Assembly (NCBI RefSeq): GCF_004322705.1
Contig: NZ_SIZZ01000001.1
Span: 744,001 to 808,000 of the forward strand
Direction: 5' to 3'
DNA from: Dyella terrae
GTDB lineage: Bacteria > Pseudomonadota > Gammaproteobacteria > Xanthomonadales > Rhodanobacteraceae
Length of the DNA stretch: 64,000 bases
In this document: positions 37,220-48,100 of the stretch, piece by piece
Numbering within the stretch: position 1 is the stretch's first letter
Layout: each line of letters opens with the position of its first letter
Notes under the pieces: generated by a model
Seen by the model: only the letters and a program-made list of their open reading frames with translations
What the model was told of the DNA's origin: nothing
Database searches by the model: none
Made by a program: the position numbers and the translations under genes

Positions 37220-38497
37220 TTATTGCGCCTCAAGCAATGCCACGGAACCCTGTCCGCCGTCCGCGCAGATGCTGACGATGGCGCGGGTACCCGGCGGCTG
37301 CGCGGCCAGCTCTTTCACGGCCTGGCTGAGGATGCGCGCACCGGTGGCGCCGAACGGATGTCCGAGCGCCACGCTGCCGCCATGTGGGTTGATGCGCTCA
37401 CGGGGAAACACGCCGAACGCCGCGTCCACCCCGGCGCGCTCGCGCAGGAACGTCGGGTCTTCCAGGGCTTTGACGTGGAACAGCACCTGCGCAGCGAAGG
37501 CTTCGTGGATCTCCCACAGTGCGATGTCTTCGTAACGCAGGCCCTGCCGCGCGAGCAGCCGCGGAATGGCAAAGGCCGGTGCCATCAGCAGACCTTCGAC
37601 GCGGAAGTCCACCGCGGCGATTTCCCAGTCGATGAGCCGGACGCGCGGGGTCGATGAGGGCAGGCGGGCCATGCCTTGTTTCGAGCCCACCCACAGTGAC
37701 GAGGCGCCGTCGGTCAGGGGTGAGGAGTTGCCGGCCGTCAGGGTGCCCTTGCCGCTGGTCCGGTCAAACGCGGGTGGCAATTTCGCGAGCTTTTCCAGCG
37801 ATGTGTCCTTGCGTGGTATGCCATCGCGTTTCAGGTCCCGCACGGGCAGGACGAGGCTGTCGAAGAAGCCATCTTCCCAGCCTGCCACGGCGCGTTGGTG
37901 GCTGCCGAGCGCCCAGGCGTCTTGCTCTTCGCGACCGATATGCCATGCCTTCGCCGTGATCTCGGTGTGTTCGCCCATGCTCATGCCCGTGGTGCGATTG
38001 GTCACCGATGGCACGTAAAGCGCGATGTCCTTGAGCTTGAGTTCCGTCGCATGCGACACCTTCTCGCCCACGGATCGTGCCTTCTGGAAACCCCGCATCC
38101 AGTCGGAAAGGCGCTGGCCCAGCCCGAGCTGGATGTGGCTCATGCTCTCCACGCCGCCGACCAGGGCCAGGTTGCGTGACGATCCATCGATCATGCCCGC
38201 CGCTTCCAAAGCCCCGATCATGCTGGTCGAGCAGGCCATGATGGTGGAGAAGGCCGGAATCGTCGCGGGCAAGCCCGCATCCACCAGAACTTCACGCGCG
38301 ATGTTGCTCCAGGTGAGATTGGGGGCCACGGTGCCCCACACGGCGAAGTCGGGGGTTCCCTGAGCCAGTTGTGCCTGCATGGCCTGCGCGACCGGCACGG
38401 AAAGCGCAATCGCGTCCAGCCCGGCCAGGCCCGTGTCGACTTTGGCAAAGGGTGTGCGCAGGCCCGCGGCAAGCCAGATCTCAGCAGAAGGGTTCAT
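37220..38497 (-). CDS. Acetyl-CoA acetyltransferase (thiolase)
   Basis: A 425-aa thiolase-fold enzyme. The nucleophile is C89 in MACSTSM; NEAFAAQ is replaced by IHEAFAAQ, and VALGHPFGATGAR and the final cysteine in SICADGGQG are present. It is closer to FadI/AtoB-like degradative thiolases than to the thiolase of the fad operon. It stands alone without a hydratase or dehydrogenase partner, so its pathway is uncertain. Confidence 0.88.
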   Translation of the reverse strand: MNPSAEIWLAAGLRTPFAKVDTGLAGLDAIALSVPVAQAMQAQLAQGTPDFAVWGTVAPNLTWSNIAREVLVDAGLPATIPAFSTIMACSTSMIGALEAAGMIDGSSRNLALVGGVESMSHIQLGLGQRLSDWMRGFQKARSVGEKVSHATELKLKDIALYVPSVTNRTTGMSMGEHTEITAKAWHIGREEQDAWALGSHQRAVAGWEDGFFDSLVLPVRDLKRDGIPRKDTSLEKLAKLPPAFDRTSGKGTLTAGNSSPLTDGASSLWVGSKQGMARLPSSTPRVRLIDWEIAAVDFRVEGLLMAPAFAIPRLLARQGLRYEDIALWEIHEAFAAQVLFHVKALEDPTFLRERAGVDAAFGVFPRERINPHGGSVALGHPFGATGARILSQAVKELAAQPPGTRAIVSICADGGQGSVALLEAQ

Positions 38498-38653
38498 GGG
38501 CGTCCTTGAATGTGGAAGGGAGGTGAAGAAGCCGGTTGGCGAGCTGATATGACGTATGAAGCGTCATGGCGCGATGAAGGCGACGGGCGTGCACCTTTTC
38601 GCGGTGGGATACCGGTATGCTCCGCGACTTGCATCCTGAGGGGGAGGCAAGGA

Positions 38654-38983
38654 ATGCCAGCGTACTGGAAGAGCGTCGTCGCTACCGTCGTGGTGGTGGC
38701 GGTCGCGTGGACGTTTCGCATGGCCATGGTCGAGCGTGCGCAGACGGATATGCTTCAGGCCGTGGAAGCCATGCAACAGCAACAGGTCGCCATGGCCCAG
38801 CGTCAGGCCGTGGAAGCGCGTGCGCAGTCGCGCCGCATGGCTGCGCCCGAAGAAGGGCGCGTGCTCGCATCGAACGAGACATGCGTCGGCGGATCGATCG
38901 TGCGCCTTGAACAGATCGATGGTGTGCCGACGTATACGCAGGTCACGGATGGTTCGAAGCCGGTCATGTGCCCGGCCCCCTGA
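38654..38983 (+). CDS. Small membrane-anchored protein
   Basis: A 109-aa protein. AAGGA sits directly before the ATG. One N-terminal helix (SVVATVVVVAVAWTF) is followed by a Gln/Ala/Met-rich coiled-coil stretch (QAVEAMQQQQVAMAQRQ) and a short C-terminal domain with two cysteines (NETCVGG, VMCP). Topology suggests a periplasmic C terminus. No family recognised; it is divergent from the thiolase gene. Confidence 0.6.
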   Translation: MPAYWKSVVATVVVVAVAWTFRMAMVERAQTDMLQAVEAMQQQQVAMAQRQAVEARAQSRRMAAPEEGRVLASNETCVGGSIVRLEQIDGVPTYTQVTDGSKPVMCPAP

Positions 38984-39019
38984 GCCGGTCAAGCAGGGCC
39001 GTCCATGGCCCGTATCAGC

Positions 39020-39847
39020 TCAGCCCCGGATAAAGGCCAGTATGTCCTTGTTGAGCTCATCTGCGTGGGTCGTCAGCATGCCATGCGGATAGCCGGGATA
39101 GATCTTCAGCGTCGCGTTCTTCAGGATCTTTGCCGAGAGCACGCCCGCATCCTTGTACGGCACGACCTGGTCGTCATCGCCATGCAACACGAGCGCAGGC
39201 AGGTCGATCTTCTTCAGGTCGTCGTTGAAGTCGGTCTCTGAGAAGGCCTTGATGCAGTCGTAGTGGGCCTGTGCACCGCCCATCATGCCCTGTCGCCACC
39301 AGTTGCGAATGGTGCCCTGGGACACATGGGCGCCCGGTCGGTTAAAGCCATAGAAGGGCCCGCTGGCGATGTCCAGGAAAAACTGCGCGCGATTGGCGAG
39401 CAGGGCCTGGCGAAAGCCGTCGAATACCTCAAGCGGCGTGCCATCGGGATTGTTGGCGTTCTTCACCATGATTGGCGGAACCGCGCCCACGAGCACGATT
39501 TTCGCGGTGCGCTTCATGCCGTAGTTGGCCACGTAATGCACCACTTCGCCGCCGCCGGTGGAATGGCCGATATGGATGGCGTCGTGCAGGTCGAGTTTCT
39601 CGGTCAGTGCCGCCAGGTCAGCGGCGTAGTGATCCATGTCATTGCCCTCGAAGGTCTGTGACGAACGACCGTGACCGCGACGATCATGCGCAATGACTCG
39701 AAAACCCTGCGCTGCAAAGAACAGCATCTGCGCATCCCAGTCATCCGATGACAGCGGCCAGCCGTGGCTGAACACGATGGGCTGCCCCTTGCCCCAGTCC
39801 TTGTAGAAGATCTCAACGCCATCTTTGGTCGTGATCGTGTCGTTCAT
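39020..39847 (-). CDS. Alpha/beta hydrolase, non-heme chloroperoxidase/arylesterase type
   Basis: A 275-aa hydrolase with the catalytic serine S96 in GHSTGGGEV, an acid in HGDDDQVVP and a histidine in YPHGM, plus oxyanion-hole [11 protein letters not shown]. These match the cofactor-free bromo/chloroperoxidase-esterase family, which act as esterases or perhydrolases. The start at 39847 ([12 protein letters not shown]) is where family similarity begins. Divergent from the flavoprotein gene, separated by 266 nt in which I see no further gene. Confidence 0.87.
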   Translation of the reverse strand: MNDTITTKDGVEIFYKDWGKGQPIVFSHGWPLSSDDWDAQMLFFAAQGFRVIAHDRRGHGRSSQTFEGNDMDHYAADLAALTEKLDLHDAIHIGHSTGGGEVVHYVANYGMKRTAKIVLVGAVPPIMVKNANNPDGTPLEVFDGFRQALLANRAQFFLDIASGPFYGFNRPGAHVSQGTIRNWWRQGMMGGAQAHYDCIKAFSETDFNDDLKKIDLPALVLHGDDDQVVPYKDAGVLSAKILKNATLKIYPGYPHGMLTTHADELNKDILAFIRG

Positions 39848-40113
39848 TGCGCAGGCTCCAGGGTCGGGGCGGCATGGCATATGCCGCTCAAAGAACAGCC
39901 CGTCAGGGCCGCCCGCCAGGGAAGGCAGCCATGACCGGAAAGTGATGTCGTCATGTCCTGAGCGGACGGGACGAGTACAGCGTGTGAAGGTTGCGCACGC
40001 CAGGTTGCAAAGGCGTGAATATGACAAGCCAGATAACCACGACTTTGGTATGGGTTGACGCTTTGCATGCCGGGGTTTTTGGCAAGCTCCCGATTTCATC
40101 GCGGGAGCCTGTG

Positions 40114-41496
40114 ATGACCGAGCGATTCGATGCCATCGTGGTGGGTGCAGGGCAGGCGGGGCCGCCGCTGGCGGAGCGATTGGGCAAGTCCGGTCGCAAA
40201 GTGGCCATCATCGAGCGCAAAGACGTCGGGGGGACGTGCGTCAATACCGGTTGCATCCCCACCAAATCGATGGTGGCCAGCGCGTACGTCGCCTATCAGT
40301 CCGGCCGGGCCGCGGAATACGGCGTGCGTGCCGGCAACGTTCAAGTGATGATGGATGAGGTGTGGCGTCGCACGCGGGGCATTTCCGAACGCTCGCGCGG
40401 CAACGTCGAACAATGGATCGCGGGCATGGCCGGCGTGAAGCTCTTTCGTGGTCACGCCCGATTCGAATCGCCCACCACCCTGCGCGTGGGCGATGACGTG
40501 ATGGAGGCGGACGAGATTTTCCTCAACGTCGGTGGCCGCGCCACGCGGCCGCCATTTCCGGGCATCGACTCCGTTCCCTACCTGGACAACGTGGGCGTGA
40601 TGGGACTGCGTGAACTTCCCGAGCATCTGGTCATCGTCGGTGGCAGCTACATCGGACTTGAATTTGCCCAGATGTTCCGCCGATTCGGTTCGCAGGTAAG
40701 CGTCGTCGAGCGCAGCAAGCGCCTGCTTCCTCGCGAGGATCCTGAGATTGCCGATGCCGTGGTGGACATCCTCAAGCGCGAAGGCATCACGATCCACACC
40801 GGTGCCGAGTGCATCGAACTGAAAGGGAGCTCGGGCCAGGTCTGTGTTGTCGCGGCGTGCGCCGATCCGCGCATGGAGGTGCGCGGCAGCCACCTGTTGC
40901 TTGCCGTGGGAAGGCAGCCAAACACGGATGACCTGGGTCTTGAGCGTGCCGGCGTGGCAACGGATGAGCGAGGCTACATCCACGTCGATGATCAGTGCCG
41001 CACAAGTGTCGCTGGCATCTGGGCCATGGGGGACTGCAACGGCAAGGGAGCGTTTACGCATACGTCGTTCAACGATTACGAAATTGTCGCCGCCAACGTG
41101 CTCGATCACGACGCGCGCCGCATCAGCGATCGCATCAATACTTACGCACTCTTCATCGATCCGCCGTTGGGGCGCATCGGGCTCAATGAGGAGGAGGCCC
41201 GCAAGGCGGGACATGACGTCCTGGTCGGTGTTCGACCGATGACGCGCGTGGGACGCGCCATCGAGCGCGGTGAGACGCTGGGTACGATGAAGGTGATCGT
41301 CGATGCGGCGACGCGCAAACTGCTGGGTGCCGTGATTCTGGGTGTCAACGGCGATGAGGCGATCCACAGCCTTCTGGACGCCATGTATGCCAACGTGCCC
41401 ATCGACACCGTCACGCATGCCGTTCACATCCATCCCACCGTGGCCGAGCTGCTGCCGACCGTCTTGCAGGACCTCCATCCAGCGGACCGCGGCTAG
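40114..41496 (+). CDS. FAD-dependent pyridine nucleotide-disulfide oxidoreductase (mercuric reductase-like)
   Basis: A 460-aa class I flavoprotein disulfide reductase. FAD-binding GAGQAG, redox pair C42-x4-C47 ([13 protein letters not shown]), NAD(P) site GGSYIGLEF, second FAD motif GIWAMGDCN and C-terminal H-I-H-P-T-V-A-E-L. The usual HxHPT catalytic base is present (VHIHPT). It lacks an N-terminal metal-binding domain and the C-terminal vicinal cysteines of MerA, and no mer genes are nearby, so mercury reduction is unlikely. The substrate disulfide is unknown. GGGAG precedes ATG 40114. Confidence 0.87.
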   Translation: MTERFDAIVVGAGQAGPPLAERLGKSGRKVAIIERKDVGGTCVNTGCIPTKSMVASAYVAYQSGRAAEYGVRAGNVQVMMDEVWRRTRGISERSRGNVEQWIAGMAGVKLFRGHARFESPTTLRVGDDVMEADEIFLNVGGRATRPPFPGIDSVPYLDNVGVMGLRELPEHLVIVGGSYIGLEFAQMFRRFGSQVSVVERSKRLLPREDPEIADAVVDILKREGITIHTGAECIELKGSSGQVCVVAACADPRMEVRGSHLLLAVGRQPNTDDLGLERAGVATDERGYIHVDDQCRTSVAGIWAMGDCNGKGAFTHTSFNDYEIVAANVLDHDARRISDRINTYALFIDPPLGRIGLNEEEARKAGHDVLVGVRPMTRVGRAIERGETLGTMKVIVDAATRKLLGAVILGVNGDEAIHSLLDAMYANVPIDTVTHAVHIHPTVAELLPTVLQDLHPADRG

Positions 41497-41729
41497 CGTC
41501 CACGGGCCTGCAAAAGCAGTGGTTTTCACGCTCCCTTTATCCGCATTCTTTGATTGTCTCGCGGCAGCGGAGAACGGACGGACGCGACGGCTTGGGACGG
41601 ATGACAGACCATCGTGCAGGGCAGGCTTACGGGGCCAACGTGAGTGGCGGATCGATGCGAACACGCCCTGGGCGGCCATCGACGACTTCCGGTTGCCGGC
41701 GCTCGATCACTGACATGGGGCGATATGCC

Positions 41730-44009
41730 ATGCGGGTTACACGGCCGGTGCGGTTCGGATCGTTGATCCTGGGATTCGTGGTGGCGTTTGCCGCCGCAGC
41801 CATGCCGCCCCAGTCCAGCCGAAGGGCTGGGCCCTCCACGCCGGAAACTCCTGCGCCGGCTGCATCGTCGACGGTTGCAGCGGCCCAGCCAATAGCGGTC
41901 GCGGGCCAGACCCGCCAGCTCAGCCTGAGCGACATGGGTGGGTACGAAACGGTAAAGCTGCGCGGCGTGGATCCCACGACCACGCTGAACGTCTCTGTCC
42001 GCAATGACGAAGTGGTGACGGCAGCCAGGCTCAAGCTTGTCTATACCTATTCGCCGTCGTTGATCTATGCGCTATCGCATCTGAAGATCTATCTGAACGG
42101 TGAGGTGATCGCTACGCTGCCTCTGGACAAAGATTCCGCCGGTGGCACGGTCAGGAAGGACATCGACCTCGACCCGCGCCTGTTCACCGACTTCAATCGC
42201 ATCAGTGTGCAGATGATTGCGCACTACACCATGGATCATTGCGAGGATCCGTATCACTCAACCTTGTGGACGGACATCAGCCCGGAAACGTCGCTGGCCC
42301 TCACCACGTCCGACATCGCCTTGCCCAACAGCCTGGCGTTGCTGCCGGCACCGTTCTTTGACCGCCGCGACAATCGTTCGCTGAATATTCCCTTTGTACT
42401 TCCCGCGCAGGCGGATCCTGCCGTGCTGCGCGCCGCTGGCGTGGTGTCGTCATGGCTGGGGGCGCTGGCAGACTGGCGCGGCGCGCGGTTTCCGGTGAGC
42501 GCAGCACCCCCTGCAGACAGCCATGCCGTGGCGTTCGCGTTGCCCAACGCGCACCCCGACGGCGTCAACCTGACGGATCTCAAGGGCCCGACGGTACTCG
42601 TGATGCCCAATCCCGCCAGCCCGCCGGAATCCGGACGCAAGCTGCTCGTCATTGCCGGCCGGGATGCCAAGGAGTTGCAGCAGGCCGCCGATGCGCTGGT
42701 GCTGGGGCAGGTCAGCATGTCCGGCGATCGCGCCTTGGTAAATGCCATTGACCTGGGCCCGGAGCGCAAGCCTTACGACGCACCCAACTGGGCGCCCGTC
42801 GATCGCGTGGTGACGTTCAAGGAACTTGTCACCGACCCGTCGCAGCTGGAAGCGGCCGGTTTCAACCCGCCGGCCATCCGCGTGAAGATGCGCCTGCCGC
42901 CGGACATGTTCGCCTGGGCGCGCAACAGCGTTCCGCTGGACGTCCACTATCGCTATACGGCGCCGTCCTCGTACAACGATTCTGTCCTGAACGTCGGCAT
43001 CAATGATCAGTTGCTTCGATCGGTGCGCCTGCGCCCGCTGGATACGTCGGCCGCCGACCGACAGTTCAACGTACCGTTGCTCTCGGGCAATGTATCGCGC
43101 GGTGCTGAGGAGATCCGCGTGCCGGCGTTGCGGATCGGGAGCAACAATGAGTTCCAGTTCCAGTTCCACATGGATTCGCAGAAGACCGGCTTATGCGTAT
43201 CGACCGCGACCAACAGCGCGCGTGCCGCGATCGATCCGGACTCGACCATCGACTTCAGTCAGTTCGTGCACTACACCTCGATGCCCAACCTGGCGTTCAT
43301 TGCATCGAGCGGTTATCCGTTCACGCGCATGGCTGACCTGGCCGATACGGCCGTCGTCATGCCGGATGCGCCCAATGCAAAGGATCAGGAAGCCTTCCTG
43401 GCCCTGCTGGGCCGCATGGGGCGCATGAGCGGCTTGCCGGCCTTGCGGGTGTCGGTGGTGCCCGCTGCATCCATCGACACGGTCAAGAACAAAGACCTGA
43501 TCGTGATTGGCACGGGCTCCGCCGCTGACCTGCTCGGCAAGTGGGGCAAAGGCATGCCGATGGTGATCGAACGCAGCCAGAACCAGCTGCAGTTGCGCGA
43601 ACAATCGCGCGGCGCGCCGGGCACCGTCGGTAGCGTCGACGTGAGCGTGAACGGTCCCATGGCCGCGCTGGTCGGTTTCGAATCGCCCTATGCACGCAAG
43701 CGCAGCGTCGTGGCGCTGGAAGCCAATGCGTCCGATCGCCTGATGGATGTGCTCGATGTACTCGGTGACGACGCACGCGTTGGCGAAGTGCGCGGCGACC
43801 TCACGGTCGTGCGGCAGAAGGTGGTGGTTGGCCTCTCCGCAGGAGAGACGTATGACGTCGGGCATCTGCCCTGGTATGCCTGGTTGTGGGTACATATCTC
43901 GCGCTATCCCGTGCTGATGGCGATCGCCGGCATCCTCGCGGGCCTGTTCGTTGCGATGAGCGTGTTCTGGGCGCTAGGCCGTATCGCCGCGCGCCGGCTC
44001 GACAGGTGA
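41730..44009 (+). CDS. bcsB: Cellulose synthase periplasmic subunit BcsB
   Basis: The membrane-anchored periplasmic partner of BcsA that guides nascent cellulose. The 759-aa protein has a signal sequence (about 1-25) and repeated carbohydrate-binding and flavodoxin-like domains (LSDMGGYETVKLRG, DHCEDPYHSTLWTDISPET). The C-terminal amphipathic and transmembrane anchor is WYAWLWVHISRYPVLMAIAGI. ATG 41730 has GGGG 9 nt upstream; ATG 41715 is an alternative. It is the first gene of the operon, preceded by 230 nt without a recognisable gene; bcsA comes six genes later, whereas it usually precedes bcsB. Confidence 0.93.
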   Translation: MRVTRPVRFGSLILGFVVAFAAAAMPPQSSRRAGPSTPETPAPAASSTVAAAQPIAVAGQTRQLSLSDMGGYETVKLRGVDPTTTLNVSVRNDEVVTAARLKLVYTYSPSLIYALSHLKIYLNGEVIATLPLDKDSAGGTVRKDIDLDPRLFTDFNRISVQMIAHYTMDHCEDPYHSTLWTDISPETSLALTTSDIALPNSLALLPAPFFDRRDNRSLNIPFVLPAQADPAVLRAAGVVSSWLGALADWRGARFPVSAAPPADSHAVAFALPNAHPDGVNLTDLKGPTVLVMPNPASPPESGRKLLVIAGRDAKELQQAADALVLGQVSMSGDRALVNAIDLGPERKPYDAPNWAPVDRVVTFKELVTDPSQLEAAGFNPPAIRVKMRLPPDMFAWARNSVPLDVHYRYTAPSSYNDSVLNVGINDQLLRSVRLRPLDTSAADRQFNVPLLSGNVSRGAEEIRVPALRIGSNNEFQFQFHMDSQKTGLCVSTATNSARAAIDPDSTIDFSQFVHYTSMPNLAFIASSGYPFTRMADLADTAVVMPDAPNAKDQEAFLALLGRMGRMSGLPALRVSVVPAASIDTVKNKDLIVIGTGSAADLLGKWGKGMPMVIERSQNQLQLREQSRGAPGTVGSVDVSVNGPMAALVGFESPYARKRSVVALEANASDRLMDVLDVLGDDARVGEVRGDLTVVRQKVVVGLSAGETYDVGHLPWYAWLWVHISRYPVLMAIAGILAGLFVAMSVFWALGRIAARRLDR

Positions 44010-44012
44010 TGC

Positions 44013-45179
44013 ATGCGAATGGCCCGGGTCATGTGGTGGCGCGCGATGGTGATGGGATTCGTGCTGACGACGTCAGGCGCAGCGATGGCTTCGTCGTGCG
44101 CCTGGCCTGACTGGGACCACTTCAGGCAAACCACCCTGAGCAAAGACGGGCGCGTCATCGACGCAAGTACGCCCGAGCAGGTAACGGTATCGGAAGGTCA
44201 GGCGTACGGGCTGTTCTTCGCGCTGGTGGCGAATGACCGGCCGACCTTCGATCTCCTGCTGACCTGGACACAGAACAACCTTGCCCAGGGTGACCTGTCG
44301 CAGCACCTCCCGGCATGGCAGTGGGGACGTCGCGCCGCGAAGCCCGGCGAACCGGAAAGCTGGGGCGTGCTCGACAGCAACAGCGCCTCGGATGCCGATC
44401 TGTGGATCGCCTACGCTTTGCTCGAAGCCGGGCGACTCTGGCACGAGCGCAGCTATACCGCGCTCGGTACCGTGCTTGCACGGGAGATCCTTGCGAAAGA
44501 AACGACAGCGATACCGGATCTTGGTCGCACCGTGATGCCAGGTCCCGTGGGATTTCAGCCCGATAAGGACACGTGGCGCCTCAATCCCAGTTATGTGCCG
44601 CTGCAAGTCATGACGCGCCTGGCGCAAGCATTGCCGACGCAAACGGAGTGGAGGTCGCTCCTGGAAAGCTCGCGGCGTGTACTGGTGGAGACGGCGCCCA
44701 GGGGCTACTCGCCCGACTGGATTCTTTACCGACGCGGCAAAGGTTTTCAGCCCGATGAGGCCTCGCAGGCCGAGAGCGCCTATAACGCGATTCGCGTTTA
44801 CTTATGGGCCGGCACGATGGCGCCGAACACGGCTTCGCGCGATGCCGTGCTTGCGACATTCCGGCCCCTGGCCGATGACGTCGCCGCCCGCGGCGCACCG
44901 CCCGAGCGCGTCGATACGCGCACGGGCGAAGCAGGCAAGCATGATGGCAATGCCGGGTTCTCGGCGGCGGTCGCGCCGTATCTGGCCGCACTGGGTCGCA
45001 ACGATCTTGCGCAGGCGCAAGTCGAGCGTGCGCGCTCGCTGGCTCGTCAGTCACCGCTTGGCTATTACAGCCAGGTACTGGCCTTGTTCGGCCTCGGTTA
45101 CCTGGACGGTCAGTATCGCTTTGACGCCGATGGCACCGTCGTACCCGCCTGGAAGACCTCGTGTCCCGCGCCGCGCTGA
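44013..45179 (+). CDS. bcsZ: Periplasmic endo-1,4-beta-glucanase BcsZ (GH8)
   Basis: A glycoside hydrolase family 8 enzyme that trims cellulose during export. Signal peptide at 1-27. The catalytic acid is E61 in SEGQAYGLFFA, and the conserved Asp-rich segment DSNSASDADLWIAYAL spans 121-136. Length of 388 aa fits. It starts 3 nt after bcsB, and its end overlaps the bcsC start by 19 nt. Confidence 0.94.
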   Translation: MRMARVMWWRAMVMGFVLTTSGAAMASSCAWPDWDHFRQTTLSKDGRVIDASTPEQVTVSEGQAYGLFFALVANDRPTFDLLLTWTQNNLAQGDLSQHLPAWQWGRRAAKPGEPESWGVLDSNSASDADLWIAYALLEAGRLWHERSYTALGTVLAREILAKETTAIPDLGRTVMPGPVGFQPDKDTWRLNPSYVPLQVMTRLAQALPTQTEWRSLLESSRRVLVETAPRGYSPDWILYRRGKGFQPDEASQAESAYNAIRVYLWAGTMAPNTASRDAVLATFRPLADDVAARGAPPERVDTRTGEAGKHDGNAGFSAAVAPYLAALGRNDLAQAQVERARSLARQSPLGYYSQVLALFGLGYLDGQYRFDADGTVVPAWKTSCPAPR

Positions 45180-48100
45180 CAGGGTTGACGCCCATGTTGG
45201 CGCTGCTCGTGATGGGCAGCATGCCGATGGCGATTTGCGCGCAGTCCGCCGCGCCGGCAGCCAGCCCCCAGATGCAACAGTTGCTCGATTCGGCGCGTGT
45301 CTGGCTGGCCAAGGGGCGTCCGGACATGGCGCGTGGCATTGTCGAGAAGGCGCTGGTGAGCGATCCCACCCAGCCGGATGCGCTGGCGATGCTCGGCCAG
45401 ATCCAGCTGACCTCGAACCAGGTCATCGATGCCGGCAAGACGCTGCAACAACTGCAGAAGCTTTATCCCCATCACCCCGCGACGCTGCAACTGGCGCAGT
45501 CCTACCGACTGGCTACCACCGACCGCACGGCGCTCGCCGAGGCGCGCCTGCTCGCGCGTTCGGGCAAGTCGGACGAGGCGTGGCAAAAGATGCAGGCGCT
45601 GTTTCCAAACGGTGCGCCCAGTGGGGCGCTTGCACAGGATTACTACCGAGTCATGGCCGGTTCCACCAACGGACGCGATCGCGCGCTGGCCGAACTTCGA
45701 CAACGTACGGCGAAGAACCCGGATGACCTGGGCCTCGCGCTCACCCTGGCGGACCTGCTCACCGATCGCGCATCGACCCGGCTCGAAGGCCTGGACATCA
45801 TCTATCGCGTCTACCAGCGGCAAGACAGCAACCGTGCGCAGGCGCTGGAGTTGTGGCGTCGCGCACTGAACAGCGCAGGGCGGGACGATCCGGCTTACTA
45901 CGTCTGGTATCTGCGATACCTCAAGGAAGTGCCGGACGACGCCAACGCCAGGGATGCGCTTGCCGCGCTGGCGAAGAAGGGCGGTGCAAGCTACGTACCG
46001 CCCCCGAAGGAAAGCGCGCCCGTGGCGGCGGCCAGGGCGCCGGCTGAGACGCCTGCGTCCGTTCGCCAGGGACGCGCATGGGGAGAGCAGGGCTTGGTGG
46101 CCATGCGGGCAGGCCGGCACGACGAAGCCCGCGGGCTCTTCGAGCGGGCACTCAGGCTCGATCCTGACAACGCGTCGAAGTGGCGAAGCCTTATGAACAC
46201 TTCGGCGTTCTGGGGCACGCTGGCAAAGGCGCGCAACGCGAATGCGGCCGGTGATCCGGTGCACGGTGAAGCGCTGGCCCGCGACGCGCTGAAGATGCAG
46301 CCGAACCAGGCCGACGCCCGCAAGGTCTTGGCTACGTCCCTCATCGCCCAGGAGAAATGGGCCGAGGCGGAGCAGATCCTGCGGCCGATGGTCGAAGCAC
46401 CGAAGCCTGATGCCGACGCCCTCGAACAGCTTGCCCGTGTTTATGTCGCCACGCATCGCACCGCCGAGCTGACTCCACTGATCGCCCGTGCGGAAGAGCG
46501 CGCCACGGGCTCGACGGATGCGATGCGCGAACTCCGGGCACAGCTGCTGTCGATCGAGGCTGACCAGATGATTGCCGATGGGCGTCACGGTGCCGCCGTG
46601 CTGAAACTCGAGGAGGCAGTTCGCCTGACGCCTGGCAACGCGTGGCTCCGCTACACACTGGCGCGACAGTATCGCGACATGGGTTTGCCCGCGACCGGTC
46701 GAGGTGTCATGGACGATGGCCTTCGTGTCGAAGCATCGCCCGACATGCGCTACGCGACCGCGCTCTACCTCAACTCGCTTGATGAGATCGACGCGGCGAG
46801 CGCCGTGCTCGCCAAAGTGCCGGATGCACAACGTTCCGACGGCATGCGCGAACTGGCCGCCAACCTGAGGGTTCAGGGCGAACTGCGTGACGTGCGGGCC
46901 CTCGTGGCGCAAGGGCACCGCCAGGAAGCGGCTGCGCGACTGGATGCCATGGCGGCGGAGGTTCCGGACGATCCGCAAATGCTCGCCAGCATCGGGCGCG
47001 AGTGGATCGCACTGGGCGAACCCGAAAAGGGTCTGCAACAGGTACGACACTGGCTCGACACGCATCCGGACGACCCCGCCATCGGCGTGCGCTTGCGATA
47101 TGGCGAGTTACTCGCATCCGCGAACCGGGACGATGAACTGGGCGCATGGATCGCGGATGCTCGTGCTCGCCCGGGCGTGACGCCCGAGCAGCAGTCGGGC
47201 TTCGACGATCAGCTGTTGCGCCTTGCCTTGCGCACGGCCGGCCGGCAGATGGACGCCGGTGACTTCAAGGCGGCTGGCCAGACGCTCGAGGCCGTTCCGG
47301 AGGCTGGCAAGGCGGACCGGCGCTGGCTTCTGACGCAGGCGGATCTGCGCGAAGCCCAGGGCGATTATCGCGGCGCGGAAGCTTCCGCGAACGCGATTCT
47401 CAAGAAGGACCCCACGGATGCCGAAGCGCGGCTGACCATCGCGCGCATGGAAGCGCGCTTGGGGCACCGTCAGGCCGCCGAAGACATCGTCAACCAGGTG
47501 CTGGCCGACACGCCGCCTGACGATGTGGATACCCGCCTTTCGATCGCACGTCGCTATACCGCCCTGGGACGCAACGCTCGCGCTCAGGATGTCGTCGACC
47601 CATTGCGCGCGACCAACGGCGAGCGTTCGGACGTCACCATGCAGGCCGGTCGGATCGCGCAGGCGCAGGGTGACTACAACGGCGCCGCCGGGTTGTATCG
47701 CGTGGCGCGTCAGCAAGAAGCGGCCGAAGGTGAGTTGCCCAGCGCTGAAGACGGTCTGACGTCCGCCGGCCGCGCGCTGAAAAGCTTGCAGGACCGACGG
47801 CAAGGGCAGGTGGCCACGGCGATCATCCAGTCCAACGAATCGGGCAGCAGCGGCATGTCGCGCCTGAACGCGACGGAGATTCCCGTCTATCTGCGCATCC
47901 CGGACGGCTACACGGGACACTGGTTCTTCCATGCCGACACGGTGATCCTGCACGCGGACACCTTGCCGGCCGACCGCTTTGATCCGGCGTACAAATTCGG
48001 CCAGATTGCTGCGTGGGGAAATGCGGGCCTGCGTCCGATCGATCAGTCGGACAAGGGCGTCGCCCTCGCCGCCGGCTACGACTTCAGCGGCGCAAGCAAC

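Noticed and set aside
40114-41496. Mercuric reductase function
   Set aside because: The redox CxxxxC is shared by the whole family. No MerA metal-binding domain, vicinal C-terminal cysteines or mer genes are present.
45110-47065. 651-codon minus-strand open frame inside bcsC
   Set aside because: Shadow of the bcsC TPR region, without start signal or recognisable domain.
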